From: Aequorivita soesokkakensis
Lineage (GTDB): Bacteria; Bacteroidota; Bacteroidia; Flavobacteriales; Flavobacteriaceae
Assembly (NCBI RefSeq): GCF_001641085.1
Contig: NZ_LXIE01000010.1
Location: 1-64,000 of the forward strand
Direction of reading: 5' to 3'
DNA: 64,000 nucleotides
Both the position numbers and the translations under genes were made by a program. Below, one piece after another: positions 27,284-35,772 of this stretch. Under the pieces are notes generated by a model, which was not told where the DNA came from, searched no databases, and saw nothing but the letters and a program-made list of their open reading frames with translations. How positions within the stretch are numbered: position 1 is the stretch's first letter; each line of letters begins with the position of its first letter.

Positions 27284-29343
27284 AACGGAAATTGAAATTC
27301 AAGCACAGTGCCGGTATCTTTTTTTGAGGTTACTTTCATTTGTCCTTTTAAAAATTTGGTGCGTTCCAAAAGGGTTTTTAGGCCTAATGATTTTACATCT
27401 TGGTATTTTTCTGAAAAATCAAACCCCACGCCATTGTCGCGAATGGAGATTAAAATATTATTGGTGAATTTTTTCACTGAAACTTTGCCAGCTTCTGCGT
27501 TGGCGTGTTTAAGAATGTTGCTCAAGCTTTCTTGAATAATTCTATAAATGTTCACTTCATCTTCTTTTGAAAAAATATTGTCAATGTTATCTATTTCAGC
27601 TGAAATGAAAAGCGTAGTGTTTTCGTCTATCAAATTAATGGTATATTCAATGGCTTTTGTTATGCCCAACTCCTGAAGTTGAAAGGGATGTAGGTCTCTT
27701 GAGATGGTCCTAACTTCTTCAATGGTGTGGTCCACCATTTTTTTTGTGTCCTCATCGCCACTCGCCATCAACTTGTTTTTAATAACCAATAATTGTTGGC
27801 CAACCCCGTCATGAAGATCTTTTGATATTCTTTTTCGTTCTCCTTCTTGGGATACAAGCAATTCCTGGCTGAATTTTTCCTGAAGTATTTTATTGCTTTT
27901 TAAATGTCTTTGGTTGCGATAGAGCAATATTAGCCCAAACCCCAATAAAATTGCAATTCCTCCAAAGAGCATTGCTTTTTTGAAACTTTCATTGTCTTTC
28001 TCCAGCAGAGTAATATTTGAGGTTTTTTCAACAAGTTCTTTTTCCTTTTTTTCAGTTTCGTAAAGAGTTTGGTAATAAGCAAGAGCATTTGCGGTACTTC
28101 TGTTATAAATGGAATCCTTTATTGCTGTTGAAGCTTGATTGTATTCCACACTTTTTTTAAAATCGCCAATGTCATAATATATTTCAGATAAAAAAGAATA
28201 GGAGCTCATTATTTCGTCTTCCAAACCTAACTTTTTGGCAATGGCTAATTTTTCTTTGGCTAGCGCTAAAGCCTCATCTTGCTTGCCTGTAGATTGCAAA
28301 TATTTGGCCTTTCCGCCCATATAGTTGAGCTCTGCGGAAGGATTTCCGCTAAGATCAAAATCTAGATTTTCTATTAGGTCAAGATGCTTTTTTGCCTCGA
28401 TAATTTGGTTGTGCTCACAATAATATTCTATCAAGCGCGAATGGATGCCAATAAATATTGACTCTTCCGATTCGTTTTTAACAAAAAGTTTTTCGGCCAA
28501 AAGCAATGATTTGTACTCCAAATCGCGCTCGCCCATCTTTTTGTAATCCAACGCTTGGTTGTAATATTCATTCGGCAAAAATGAATTCAGACCCAAGACT
28601 TTCATCTTTTCAATCAGCGCCTCCCGTTCTTTCTTGGCTTTTTCATAAAAACCATTCATACTGAACATATTGATTATGCCTTCCTGTGCAAAAACCATAT
28701 AGTTATATTCTTTTTTCGCTTCATATATGGTGTATGCCCTTGTATAATCTTCGCCTGCCAAAACAAATTTGCCCAACTGCGAATATGCTTGCCCCCTAAA
28801 TAGATAGGCATCTGCAATGTACAAAGAGTCTTTGGCGGAAAAATTTTCTAGGGCAAGGTTATAATCCTCAATTGCTTTTTTAAAATCTACTTTAGTATTT
28901 GCTTTTCCGCGTTTTATATATAGCCCGCCCAACAATGAGCTGTCCTTTATTTTGTACTTTCGGGCAAGCACACTGTTTATTATGGTGATGGCGTTCAGTG
29001 GATCGTTGGCATAATTTGTAAGCGGGTATTGAAGATTCATTGCTTTTTTGGCGGCCCATTCAATGCTGTCCATTTCTTGCGCCAAGCTTATGTAATCTAA
29101 ACTATACTTAATAAAAGATTCTGGATTGGTTGAAAAAGTGCGGAGCAACAAACTGTCCAATGCCGCTAATTTTAAGGATTTGTCATTGGTGGTTTTTACA
29201 ATTTTCTCATAATGTGGAATATCCTGACAGTATCCCGAAAAAGGACAAAGTGCAATTATAAAAAGTAAAAACAATAGTTTTTTCAATACCAATGAATTAT
29301 CAGCGGAGAAGATAAAAGTACTTAAATTATTGGAAATAAACAT
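27280..29343 (-). CDS. TPR-containing sensor histidine kinase (HisKA_3 type)
   Basis: 687 residues. A signal-like segment (about 19-40, LLFLLFIIALCPFSGYCQ) is followed by a periplasmic TPR region (60-410), one membrane helix (about 458-476), a coiled coil, the HisKA_3 dimerisation/phospho-acceptor motif DLHDGVGQQL (His about 511) and an HATPase domain ending in LEFQFPL. The kinase type matches the NarL-type partner. The start is ATG 29343, but it leaves 18 residues before the signal. The TTG at 29292 would give a cleaner signal peptide. The 3' end overlaps the regulator by four bases. Confidence 0.92.
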   Translation of the reverse strand: MFISNNLSTFIFSADNSLVLKKLLFLLFIIALCPFSGYCQDIPHYEKIVKTTNDKSLKLAALDSLLLRTFSTNPESFIKYSLDYISLAQEMDSIEWAAKKAMNLQYPLTNYANDPLNAITIINSVLARKYKIKDSSLLGGLYIKRGKANTKVDFKKAIEDYNLALENFSAKDSLYIADAYLFRGQAYSQLGKFVLAGEDYTRAYTIYEAKKEYNYMVFAQEGIINMFSMNGFYEKAKKEREALIEKMKVLGLNSFLPNEYYNQALDYKKMGERDLEYKSLLLAEKLFVKNESEESIFIGIHSRLIEYYCEHNQIIEAKKHLDLIENLDFDLSGNPSAELNYMGGKAKYLQSTGKQDEALALAKEKLAIAKKLGLEDEIMSSYSFLSEIYYDIGDFKKSVEYNQASTAIKDSIYNRSTANALAYYQTLYETEKKEKELVEKTSNITLLEKDNESFKKAMLFGGIAILLGFGLILLYRNQRHLKSNKILQEKFSQELLVSQEGERKRISKDLHDGVGQQLLVIKNKLMASGDEDTKKMVDHTIEEVRTISRDLHPFQLQELGITKAIEYTINLIDENTTLFISAEIDNIDNIFSKEDEVNIYRIIQESLSNILKHANAEAGKVSVKKFTNNILISIRDNGVGFDFSEKYQDVKSLGLKTLLERTKFLKGQMKVTSKKDTGTVLEFQFPL

Positions 29344-29357
29344 ATCAGCCGGTTATT

Positions 29358-29792
29358 CTATTTCACATAAAAACAATTTCTGCCATAATCAATCACGGCT
29401 CTCCTTTCCTTTAAAAAATCTGCGCCAATTATTCCGTGTATGGCATCTTCATCGGCTTGTGAAAGCGCTTCGTTTACATGCGAAAGATCAAAAAGCACAA
29501 AATCCATATTTTTCAGTTCCCAATTTGCAATGCTGAATTTATTTTTCCGCGAAAGCATGGTCTCCATGTTTATAGCACCAGCGCCTGCAGCTTTAATGAT
29601 GCTTTCTTCACTTATCAATAAAAAATGGGCACTGTCCGTAAAACCTATGCAACTAGTTGAAGCACCTGTGTCCAGTATAAAACTGCCCAAAACACCATTA
29701 ATTTTTGCCGAAAAAAGATAATGGCCCGTGGCGAGCCTTTTCAGTGGAACACGATAAAAACCTTCGTCTTCAAGAAATTTGCGTAATTGCAT
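29358..29792 (-). CDS. Retropepsin-like aspartic protease
   Basis: About 144 residues from ATG 29792 (MQLRKFLEDEGF). A longer frame would run into the divergent tatD promoter. The single catalytic motif DTGAS, set in GSFILDTGAST, and the later hydrophobic-hydrophobic-Gly pattern (IHGIIGADFLKERRAVIDYG) are those of single-lobed, clan AA aspartic proteases, which act as dimers. No signal peptide or membrane segment is visible, so it is probably cytoplasmic. It lies 14 bases upstream of the sensor kinase on the same strand, a likely operon. Its substrate is unknown. Confidence 0.85.
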   Translation of the reverse strand: MQLRKFLEDEGFYRVPLKRLATGHYLFSAKINGVLGSFILDTGASTSCIGFTDSAHFLLISEESIIKAAGAGAINMETMLSRKNKFSIANWELKNMDFVLFDLSHVNEALSQADEDAIHGIIGADFLKERRAVIDYGRNCFYVK

Positions 29793-29827
29793 CAGCTTTT
29801 TTGTGTAAAGATAGCAAACAAAATAAG

Positions 29828-29835
29828 TAGCTTTG
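29828..29835 (+). promoter_or_regulatory. Candidate -7 element for tatD
   Basis: TAGCTTTG, an exact TAnnTTTG match, ending five bases before the tatD ATG. Transcription would then start at or near the A of ATG. The nearest TTG is 24 bases upstream, a slightly long spacing. Confidence 0.35.
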
Positions 29836-29840
29836 CAACT

Positions 29841-30605
29841 ATGTTGACCGACACACATACACATTTATACAGTGATGCTTTTGCCGAAGACCGCCCGCAA
29901 ATGATGCAGCGCGCGTTTGATGTTGGTATAAAAAGGTTCTTTATTCCAGCTATTGATTCAGGTTATACCGAGGCAATGTATGCTTTGGAAAAGGAATATC
30001 CAGAGAATGTTTTTTTGATGATGGGCTTGCATCCAACTTCGGTGAAGGAAAATTTTGAGGAAGAATTGGCGCATGTGGAAGCGCAGTTCCAAAAGAGGAA
30101 TTTTTTTGCGGTGGGCGAAATTGGGATTGATCTTTATTGGGATAAATCAACTTTGGGAATCCAGCAGATTGCTTTTAAAAGGCAAATTCAGTTGGCGAAG
30201 AAATACAAACTTCCCATTGTTATACATTGCCGCGATGCTTTTGATGAAATTTTCGAGGTTTTGGAAACCGAAAAAAGCGATGATCTCTTTGGAATTTTTC
30301 ATTGTTTTACCGGAACTTTTGAGCAAGCTGAAAGAGCAATTTTGTTTAATATGAAACTGGGCATTGGGGGAGTGGTTACTTTTAAGAACGGAAAGATTGA
30401 TACTTTTTTAAATCAAATTCCGCTGAAGCACATCGTTTTAGAAACAGATTCGCCCTATCTTGCTCCGGCACCCTTTCGGGGTAAACGCAATGAGAGCAGT
30501 TATTTGGCTTTGGTATGTAAAAAACTTTCAGAGATTTATAATGTTTCGGAAGAAGAAATAGCGAAAATCACCACTGAAAATTCAAAAGCGGTATTTAAAA
30601 TTTAA
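29841..30605 (+). CDS. TatD-family metal-dependent hydrolase
   Basis: About 254 residues from ATG 29841 (MLTDTHTHLYSDAF). TatD proteins are TIM-barrel metal enzymes with DNase or exonuclease activity, in some cases implicated in DNA repair. Ligand motifs seen are HTH near the N-terminus, GEIGIDLYWD, the HCR (VIHCRDAFDE) and HCF histidines, and ETDSPYLAP near the C-terminus. Its frame can be opened further upstream to 29787, but that would run through the promoter region. It is divergent from the retropepsin gene. Confidence 0.93.
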   Translation: MLTDTHTHLYSDAFAEDRPQMMQRAFDVGIKRFFIPAIDSGYTEAMYALEKEYPENVFLMMGLHPTSVKENFEEELAHVEAQFQKRNFFAVGEIGIDLYWDKSTLGIQQIAFKRQIQLAKKYKLPIVIHCRDAFDEIFEVLETEKSDDLFGIFHCFTGTFEQAERAILFNMKLGIGGVVTFKNGKIDTFLNQIPLKHIVLETDSPYLAPAPFRGKRNESSYLALVCKKLSEIYNVSEEEIAKITTENSKAVFKI

Positions 30606-30690
30606 ATTCCAAAAAACAAGTGCCAAATACCAAAAAAGTTGAACTTTGGAATTTGGAATTTTAACATTTGGAATTTCATAAATATAATAT
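30606..30690. repeat. TTCCAAA-rich intergenic element
   Basis: Starts with ATTCCAAAAAACAAGTGCCA and ends with TTTGGAATTTGGAATTTT plus TTTGGAATTTC, so the two halves are loosely inverted copies of each other. A related stretch occurs upstream of asnS (38799-38905). It lies between tatD and the asparaginase gene. Confidence 0.5.
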
Positions 30691-30700
30691 GTATGCCAAA

Positions 30701-31729
30701 ATGAAAACCCAACCCAACATTCTCCTTATATATACTGGTGGAACCATCGGAATGATTAAAGATTTTGAAACAGGCGCACTGCGCAATTTCAATTTTGATG
30801 AATTGCTCAACCACATCCCTGAACTTAAACTTTTGGATTGCAACATAACCACCACCGCTTTCAAAAAACCAATAGATAGTTCAAATATGAATCCCGAATA
30901 CTGGGTGGATATTGCAACTATCATTGAAGAAAATTATGAAGTGATGGATGGTTTTGTCGTGCTTCACGGTAGTGACACTATGAGCTATACCGCTTCAGCA
31001 TTAAGTTTTATGCTGGAAAATTTGGGCAAGCCGGTAATTTTTACGGGCTCTCAATTGCCAATAGGTGATTTGCGCACGGATGCTAAAGAAAACTTGATTA
31101 CCTCTATTCAGATTGCATCGTTACAGGAAAAAGGCGTTTCAAAAATTGCTGAGGTCTGTCTTTATTTTGAATATAAATTATACCGTGCAAACAGAACTAC
31201 AAAGATTAATGCAGAGCATTTTGAGGCCTTCGCATCATTAAATTATCCAGATTTAGTGCAGAGCGGCGTGCATTTGGTTGTAAACAATGAAGCTTTGTAT
31301 AGACCAAACCGAAGAAAAAAACTGAAAGTCCACAAAACATTGGAGAGTAATATTCTTTTGGTAAAAATGTTTCCAGGAATTGATGAAGCTACCGTGAAAT
31401 ATCTTTTTGAATATCCTGAAATAAAAGGTTTGGTGCTTGAAACGTATGGAAGTGGAAACGTTACCAATGCCGAATGGTTTTTAAATTCACTTAAAAAGGT
31501 AATAAAAAAAGGAGTTCCCGTTATTAATGTAACACAATGTTCTGGCGGAAGTGTGAATATGGGCCTTTATGAAACCAGCACCGAACTTAAAAAAATAGGT
31601 GTTATCAGTGCAAAAGACTGTACTACAGAAGCTGCCTTGGCAAAATTGATGTATTTATTGGGACAAAAAATTTCGGCTAACAGCTTCAAAACCATATTTG
31701 AAACCTCTTTGCGCGGAGAAATGCAATAA
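30701..31729 (+). CDS. ansA: Type I (cytoplasmic) L-asparaginase
   Basis: About 342 residues from ATG 30701 (MKTQPNILLIYTGGTIGM). An upstream in-frame ATG at 30668 would add 11 residues not seen in relatives. It hydrolyses asparagine to aspartate and ammonia. The nucleophile Thr12 lies in TGGTIG. The second motif is HGSDTMSYTASAL (residues 89-101), where Ser and Asp bind substrate. No signal peptide is present, so it acts in the cytoplasm. It could feed aspartate to the cyanophycin pathway at 61 kb, but nothing in the sequence links the two. Confidence 0.93.
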   Translation: MKTQPNILLIYTGGTIGMIKDFETGALRNFNFDELLNHIPELKLLDCNITTTAFKKPIDSSNMNPEYWVDIATIIEENYEVMDGFVVLHGSDTMSYTASALSFMLENLGKPVIFTGSQLPIGDLRTDAKENLITSIQIASLQEKGVSKIAEVCLYFEYKLYRANRTTKINAEHFEAFASLNYPDLVQSGVHLVVNNEALYRPNRRKKLKVHKTLESNILLVKMFPGIDEATVKYLFEYPEIKGLVLETYGSGNVTNAEWFLNSLKKVIKKGVPVINVTQCSGGSVNMGLYETSTELKKIGVISAKDCTTEAALAKLMYLLGQKISANSFKTIFETSLRGEMQ

Positions 31730-31808
31730 ATAAACCCGCTAAATTATTTTATAGCGTTATTTTTTTTGTGATATTTGGCACTCCATTCAAAAAATGGCTG
31801 AATTAATT

Positions 31809-31896
31809 AGAGAGGTGGCCGAGTGGTCGAAGGCGCACGCCTGGAAAGTGTGTATACGCCACAAGCGTATCGAGGGTTCGAATCCCTTCCTCTCTG
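31809..31896 (+). tRNA. tRNA-Ser (GGA)
   Basis: 88 bases. The seven-base acceptor stem AGAGAGG / CCTCTCT is perfect. The anticodon stem-loop CACGC-CTGGAAA-GTGTG places GGA at 31843-31845. The variable arm is long (class II, about 31853-31870), and the T loop reads GGTTCGAATCC. The CCA end is not encoded. It reads UCC and UCU serine codons. Confidence 0.97.
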
Positions 31897-31949
31897 CAAA
31901 TAAATTTTAACCAACTGGGCATAAACATTTACTGTGTGAATTAATATTC

Positions 31950-31981
31950 TTGCAGATTAACTAAATTATTTTATATCTTTA
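31950..31981 (+). promoter_or_regulatory. Candidate promoter for exbB
   Basis: TTG (31950-31952), 21 bases, then TATCTTTA (31974-31981), one base off TAnnTTTG, 36 bases before the exbB start codon. Confidence 0.4.
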
Positions 31982-32017
31982 AACCTTTAACTAAAAACAA
32001 ACTTTAAGTCGATAGCA

Positions 32018-32827
32018 ATGAAAAAATTATTTTCTATTATGGCGGTTGCCGCAATGGTATTTGTAGGCACATTAAACGCGAACGCTGCAACAGCGCAAAC
32101 AATGCCAACCAGTTCACAGGCGCTGGTAACAGCAGCTACAGTTTCAATTATTCAAGATGAAGCAGCTCCTGCTGCAGAGACCGAAAAAGGATTTCACCAA
32201 GAGTTGAAAGAACGTTTCGTGGAAGGTGGTCCTGGATTTATGGGGATTGTACTCCTGTGTTTAATTCTTGGTTTGGCTATTGCTATTGAAAGAATTATCT
32301 ACCTTAATCTTTCTACCACAAACACTCAAAAATTAGCTCAGGATGTAGAAGATGCTTTAAACAGTGGCGGAATTGAAGCTGCTAAAGAAGTATGCAGAAA
32401 CACAAAAGGTCCTGTTGCATCAATTTATTACCAAGGTCTTGACCGCGCCCACGAAGGCATAGACATTGCTGAAAAAGCTGTTGTTGCTTACGGAGGTGTT
32501 CAAATGGGACAATTGGAAAAGAACGTTTCTTGGATATCACTTTTTATCGCTTTGGCTCCTATGCTTGGTTTCATGGGTACAGTAATCGGGATGATTATTG
32601 CATTCGATAAAATTCAGGCAGCGAGTGATATGAACCCTTCTCTTGTGGCAGGTGGTATTAAAGTGGCACTTTTAACAACCGTATTCGGTTTGATCGTGGC
32701 TATTATCCTTCAAATTTTCTACAACTATATTATCGCTAAAATTGATAGTATCGTTAACAGTATGGAAGATGCTTCTATTACTTTGATCGATATGTTGTTC
32801 GACTACAAACAAAAAAACAAAATCTAA
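32018..32827 (+). CDS. exbB: MotA/TolQ/ExbB proton-channel protein
   Basis: 269 residues. A signal-like N-terminus (2-24, ending NANAATAQ) is followed by three membrane helices (about 77-97, 170-195 and 215-245). The MotA/TolQ/ExbB domain carries the conserved stretch LAPMLGFMGTVIGMI. With ExbD it uses the proton gradient to energise TonB-dependent receptors. The N-terminal extension is absent from E. coli ExbB. It heads a five-gene run (exbB, membrane gene, exbD, exbD, barrel) with a terminator before the barrel gene. Confidence 0.92.
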   Translation: MKKLFSIMAVAAMVFVGTLNANAATAQTMPTSSQALVTAATVSIIQDEAAPAAETEKGFHQELKERFVEGGPGFMGIVLLCLILGLAIAIERIIYLNLSTTNTQKLAQDVEDALNSGGIEAAKEVCRNTKGPVASIYYQGLDRAHEGIDIAEKAVVAYGGVQMGQLEKNVSWISLFIALAPMLGFMGTVIGMIIAFDKIQAASDMNPSLVAGGIKVALLTTVFGLIVAIILQIFYNYIIAKIDSIVNSMEDASITLIDMLFDYKQKNKI

Positions 32828-32839
32828 ATAAACCACAAG

Positions 32840-33265
32840 ATGGCATTACATAAAATTTTAAAAATAGTAGCATTGCTTCTTAGCGTTGCAGGGGTTATTT
32901 TTCTTGCAATGATCATCGCGAAAGGTGATGAAGCCGTTACTGCTACAGGTGAAGGCGTAGATGGATTCTTGTTTGTTGCTTATATTATATTTGCTATTAC
33001 AATAGTGTTCGTTCTGTTTTTCGTTTTGAAAGGAATTTTCGCAGGGAACATAAAGAACACCTTAATTTCAGTAGGAGCTTTTCTTCTTATTGTTGTTATA
33101 TCATATGTTTTAGCAGACGGCACACCAATGGAAATGCAAGAAGGTGAAATGCTTTCTGCAAGTGGCTCTAAATGGGTTGGTGCAGGATTGTATGCATTCT
33201 ACATAATGGCTGTTTTGGCAGTAGGCGCAATGGTATTCAGCGGAATTAAAAAAGTAACAAAATAA
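32840..33265 (+). CDS. Integral membrane protein between exbB and exbD
   Basis: 141 residues with four hydrophobic helices (about 6-26, 42-66, 73-92 and 112-134) and short loops. The frame overlaps the first exbD by one base (TAATG), so translational coupling is likely. I recognise no family. The conserved position between exbB and exbD suggests an accessory subunit of the energy-coupling complex, which is inference only. Confidence 0.75.
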   Translation: MALHKILKIVALLLSVAGVIFLAMIIAKGDEAVTATGEGVDGFLFVAYIIFAITIVFVLFFVLKGIFAGNIKNTLISVGAFLLIVVISYVLADGTPMEMQEGEMLSASGSKWVGAGLYAFYIMAVLAVGAMVFSGIKKVTK

Positions 33266-33891
33266 TGGCAAGAAGAGCAACACCCGAAGTAAATGCAGGG
33301 TCTATGGCGGACATCGCTTTCCTACTGCTTATCTTTTTCTTGGTAACTACTACCATTGAAAAGGACAAGGGTATCGCGAGACAGTTGCCGCCGAAGGAAG
33401 ATGTTGTTGACCCACCAAAAATCAAGGAGAAAAACCTGTTCATTGTAAATGTGAACCGAAGCGATCAATTATTGGTTGAAGAAAAATTGATGGAGCTTAA
33501 AGATCTTCGTCAGGCCGCGATTGCTTTTCTTGATAATGGGGGAGCACCTTCTGGTAGCCCTGAGTATTGCAGCTACTGCAGAGGAAAACGAAATCCAGAA
33601 TCTTCAGATAACCCAGACAAGGCTGTAATTTCTGTTCAGAATGACAGACTTACCTCTTATAAAATGTACATTGCCGTTCAAAATGAATTGGTGGCAGCAT
33701 ACAACACCTTAAGAGATAGAGAATCCGAAAGGCTCTACGGTTGGAAGTTTACTGAAAAGAGCAGAGATCTTGATGAAGGGAAGATTAAAGGAGAAGCAGC
33801 CAAAGAAGCACTTCAATTAAAATTGGAAGAAATTCAAAAGTTATTTCCTTTAAAGCTATCTGAAGCAGAACCTAAAAAATCTGGACAATAA
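33265..33891 (+). CDS. exbD: ExbD-type biopolymer transport protein (copy 1)
   Basis: 208 residues. A short cytoplasmic start is followed by one membrane helix (about 16-36) holding the conserved Asp in MADIAFLLLIFFLVTT, then a periplasmic domain. It is longer than the E. coli protein (141) because of an insert with two Cys-containing segments (SGSPEYCSYCRGKRN). It pairs with ExbB in proton-driven energising. It overlaps the preceding gene by one base. Confidence 0.9.
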   Translation: MARRATPEVNAGSMADIAFLLLIFFLVTTTIEKDKGIARQLPPKEDVVDPPKIKEKNLFIVNVNRSDQLLVEEKLMELKDLRQAAIAFLDNGGAPSGSPEYCSYCRGKRNPESSDNPDKAVISVQNDRLTSYKMYIAVQNELVAAYNTLRDRESERLYGWKFTEKSRDLDEGKIKGEAAKEALQLKLEEIQKLFPLKLSEAEPKKSGQ

Positions 33892-33901
33892 CACTAAGAG
33901 T

Positions 33902-34375
33902 ATGTCAAAATTCACAAAGAAAAAAAGCAGCGAATTGCCCGCAATTTCTACAGCATCCCTCCCGGATATTGTATTTATGTTACTATTCTTTTTTATGGTG
34001 GTAACAGTTTTGCGGAATGACAATTTGCTTGTTCAGAACAAATTGCCAAAAGCAGATCAGGTAGAGAAATTAAAGAAAGACCGATCCGTCTATATTTATG
34101 CAGGAAAGCCAAGTTCCAGATATACTGATAAATTTGGTACAGAAGCTAAAATACAGATTGGCGATAAGTACACAGATATTTCCAATATTAAATTTGCATT
34201 GACAGAAGCGCGCGAAAAATTGCTTCCTGAACTTCAGGATAAAGTTATGGTGGCGCTTAAAGTTGATGAGAAAACCAATACTGGAATGGTTACTGACATT
34301 AAACAGGAATTGCGTGATCTTAATATGTTAAAGATTATTTACATCACCACTCCTGGAAACGAAATAAACGAATAG
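33902..34375 (+). CDS. exbD: ExbD-type biopolymer transport protein (copy 2)
   Basis: 157 residues. The helix reads STASLPDIVFMLLFFFMVVT (about 17-36) with the conserved Asp, followed by a periplasmic domain. It is a divergent paralogue of the copy ten bases upstream, and two ExbD proteins beside one ExbB are usual in Bacteroidota. The stop is 18 bases before a terminator. Confidence 0.9.
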   Translation: MSKFTKKKSSELPAISTASLPDIVFMLLFFFMVVTVLRNDNLLVQNKLPKADQVEKLKKDRSVYIYAGKPSSRYTDKFGTEAKIQIGDKYTDISNIKFALTEAREKLLPELQDKVMVALKVDEKTNTGMVTDIKQELRDLNMLKIIYITTPGNEINE

Positions 34376-34393
34376 ATTATTTAATATTACAAT

Positions 34394-34436
34394 AAAACGC
34401 CTTGCTCCTAAGTTTCGGGATCAAGGCGTTTTTTTT
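34394..34436 (+). terminator. Terminator of the exb operon
   Basis: AAAACGCCTTG and CAAGGCGTTTT form an 11-base stem around a 17-base loop, followed by T's. It separates exbB-exbD from the barrel gene. Confidence 0.85.
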
Positions 34437-34470
34437 AGCTTATTCTGAAAATACATTTATCTTTATAGAT

Positions 34471-35172
34471 ATGCAAAAAGTGTTTAAATTCTATATTGGT
34501 TTGCTTTTAGGCTTTGTTTCGTTTTGTGGCATTGCCCAAGATACCATTCGGCCCGCTGCTGTTGATTCTTTGTATAGAGAAGATCAGTTTTACGTGGGTG
34601 TTACCTATAACCTTCCTTTAAGCCTCCCTTCGGGCACTAATGTAAGAGGTCTTTCCGGAGGATTCCAACTTGGTTTCCTTCGCGATATGCCCATTAATAA
34701 ACAACGAAATATAGCCATTGCAATTGGCGCTGGTATTTCAATTGATCAATATGGACAAAATCTTTTTATTGGTGAAACCGCCAATGATGAAACCATTTTT
34801 AGGGTCTTGAATAATGTTGATTACACACGAAACCGTTTTAATACGGCTATTGTTGAAGCCCCAATTGAGTTTAGATGGCGGAGCTCTACGCCTTCCAGCT
34901 ATAAATTTTGGAGAGTCTATGCTGGTTTTAGGGTTGGTTATGCTTATTGGTATAAAGCAACTTTTAAGCAGACAGGAAATAATGTCAATCAAACAAAAAT
35001 TCCTGAATTTGATCCACTTCGTATGGCTGCAACATTAAGTTTAGGGTACAATACCTTCAATTTTTTTGCTTCCTATAGCATTAATCCTTTCTTCAAGGAT
35101 GCCGTAACTGTAGATGGAGAAAAAGTAGATTTTAGAACTTTGAAGGTGGGCTTAATGTTTTATATTTTATAG
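34471..35172 (+). CDS. PorT-like outer-membrane beta-barrel protein
   Basis: About 233 residues from ATG 34471 (MQKVFKFYIGLLLGFVSFCG). A signal peptide is followed by alternating amphipathic strands and a final strand ending in an aromatic-rich FRTLKVGLMFYIL, as in porin-like barrels. The product is predicted to sit in the outer membrane. Members of this fold include PorT of the type IX secretion system, but this sequence lacks clear PorT-specific markers, and its position after an exb operon is not the porT locus. The last six bases overlap the convergent membrane gene. Confidence 0.75.
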   Translation: MQKVFKFYIGLLLGFVSFCGIAQDTIRPAAVDSLYREDQFYVGVTYNLPLSLPSGTNVRGLSGGFQLGFLRDMPINKQRNIAIAIGAGISIDQYGQNLFIGETANDETIFRVLNNVDYTRNRFNTAIVEAPIEFRWRSSTPSSYKFWRVYAGFRVGYAYWYKATFKQTGNNVNQTKIPEFDPLRMAATLSLGYNTFNFFASYSINPFFKDAVTVDGEKVDFRTLKVGLMFYIL

Positions 35173-35772
35173 CCAATTATTGAAAAGAATCAATTGTGGC
35201 AATGCCCCCAAAAGAAGTCCAATTCCAAGCTCTGCATAGGTGTGCGAGTCATTTTCCAATCGTGAAGAAGCCACCCAGCCGTTTACAAATAGAAAAAAAC
35301 TGATAGTGATAAGTAAATTTATTTTGAAATGGGCACTCAATCCAATAATAAACATTAAAATTCCAGCGATGCCCATTTGGTGCAAGCTAACCTTCATTTT
35401 AAAAAATACCATTACCAATGCAGCGAAAGCTGAAAAGACCATCCCCACAAAAAAGCTGTAAAGTTCTGGGTCTTCATAAGGGTCAAAAACCATTTTAATA
35501 ATTAGCAGTAAAAGGATGCATTGAATCATCAAAGGAAACTTGCGCTCTTTCACTTCCCTTAAATAAATGGTTTCAACAACCCTTAAATTTTTAAGTAGAA
35601 AAAAAATAACAATAGGAATAAAAATGGTGATAATAGCAATAGCAAAATATTCTGAAAGCACTATTTCTTCATCAATATATTTTGGGGTTACTTTGTAATA
35701 AAGTATAGTTCCAAGAAGTGGCATCAATAACGGATGAAAAATATAGGAAGCAATTTTAAGAAATAGTCTCAT
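35167..35772 (-). CDS. Multi-pass membrane protein, PAP2-like
   Basis: 201 residues with about six hydrophobic helices. The C-terminal segment (VASSRLENDSHTYAELGIGL) has a Ser-Arg then His spaced as in the C-terminal half of PAP2-type phosphatases, but the N-terminal catalytic motif is not apparent. It may be an inactive relative or a coincidence. It starts one base inside rpoN's stop (TAATG on the minus strand), so it is co-translated with rpoN. Confidence 0.7.
   Translation of the reverse strand: MRLFLKIASYIFHPLLMPLLGTILYYKVTPKYIDEEIVLSEYFAIAIITIFIPIVIFFLLKNLRVVETIYLREVKERKFPLMIQCILLLLIIKMVFDPYEDPELYSFFVGMVFSAFAALVMVFFKMKVSLHQMGIAGILMFIIGLSAHFKINLLITISFFLFVNGWVASSRLENDSHTYAELGIGLLLGALPQLILFNNWL

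Noticed and set aside
34471-35172. Assignment as the T9SS component PorT/SprT
   Set aside because: The barrel fold is shared with many OmpA/PorT-type proteins and the neighbours (exb genes) are not the porT locus, so only 'PorT-like barrel' is used.
35167-35772. PAP2 phosphatase call
   Set aside because: Only the C-terminal SR..H-like part fits; the first motif is not seen, so the entry says only PAP2-like.
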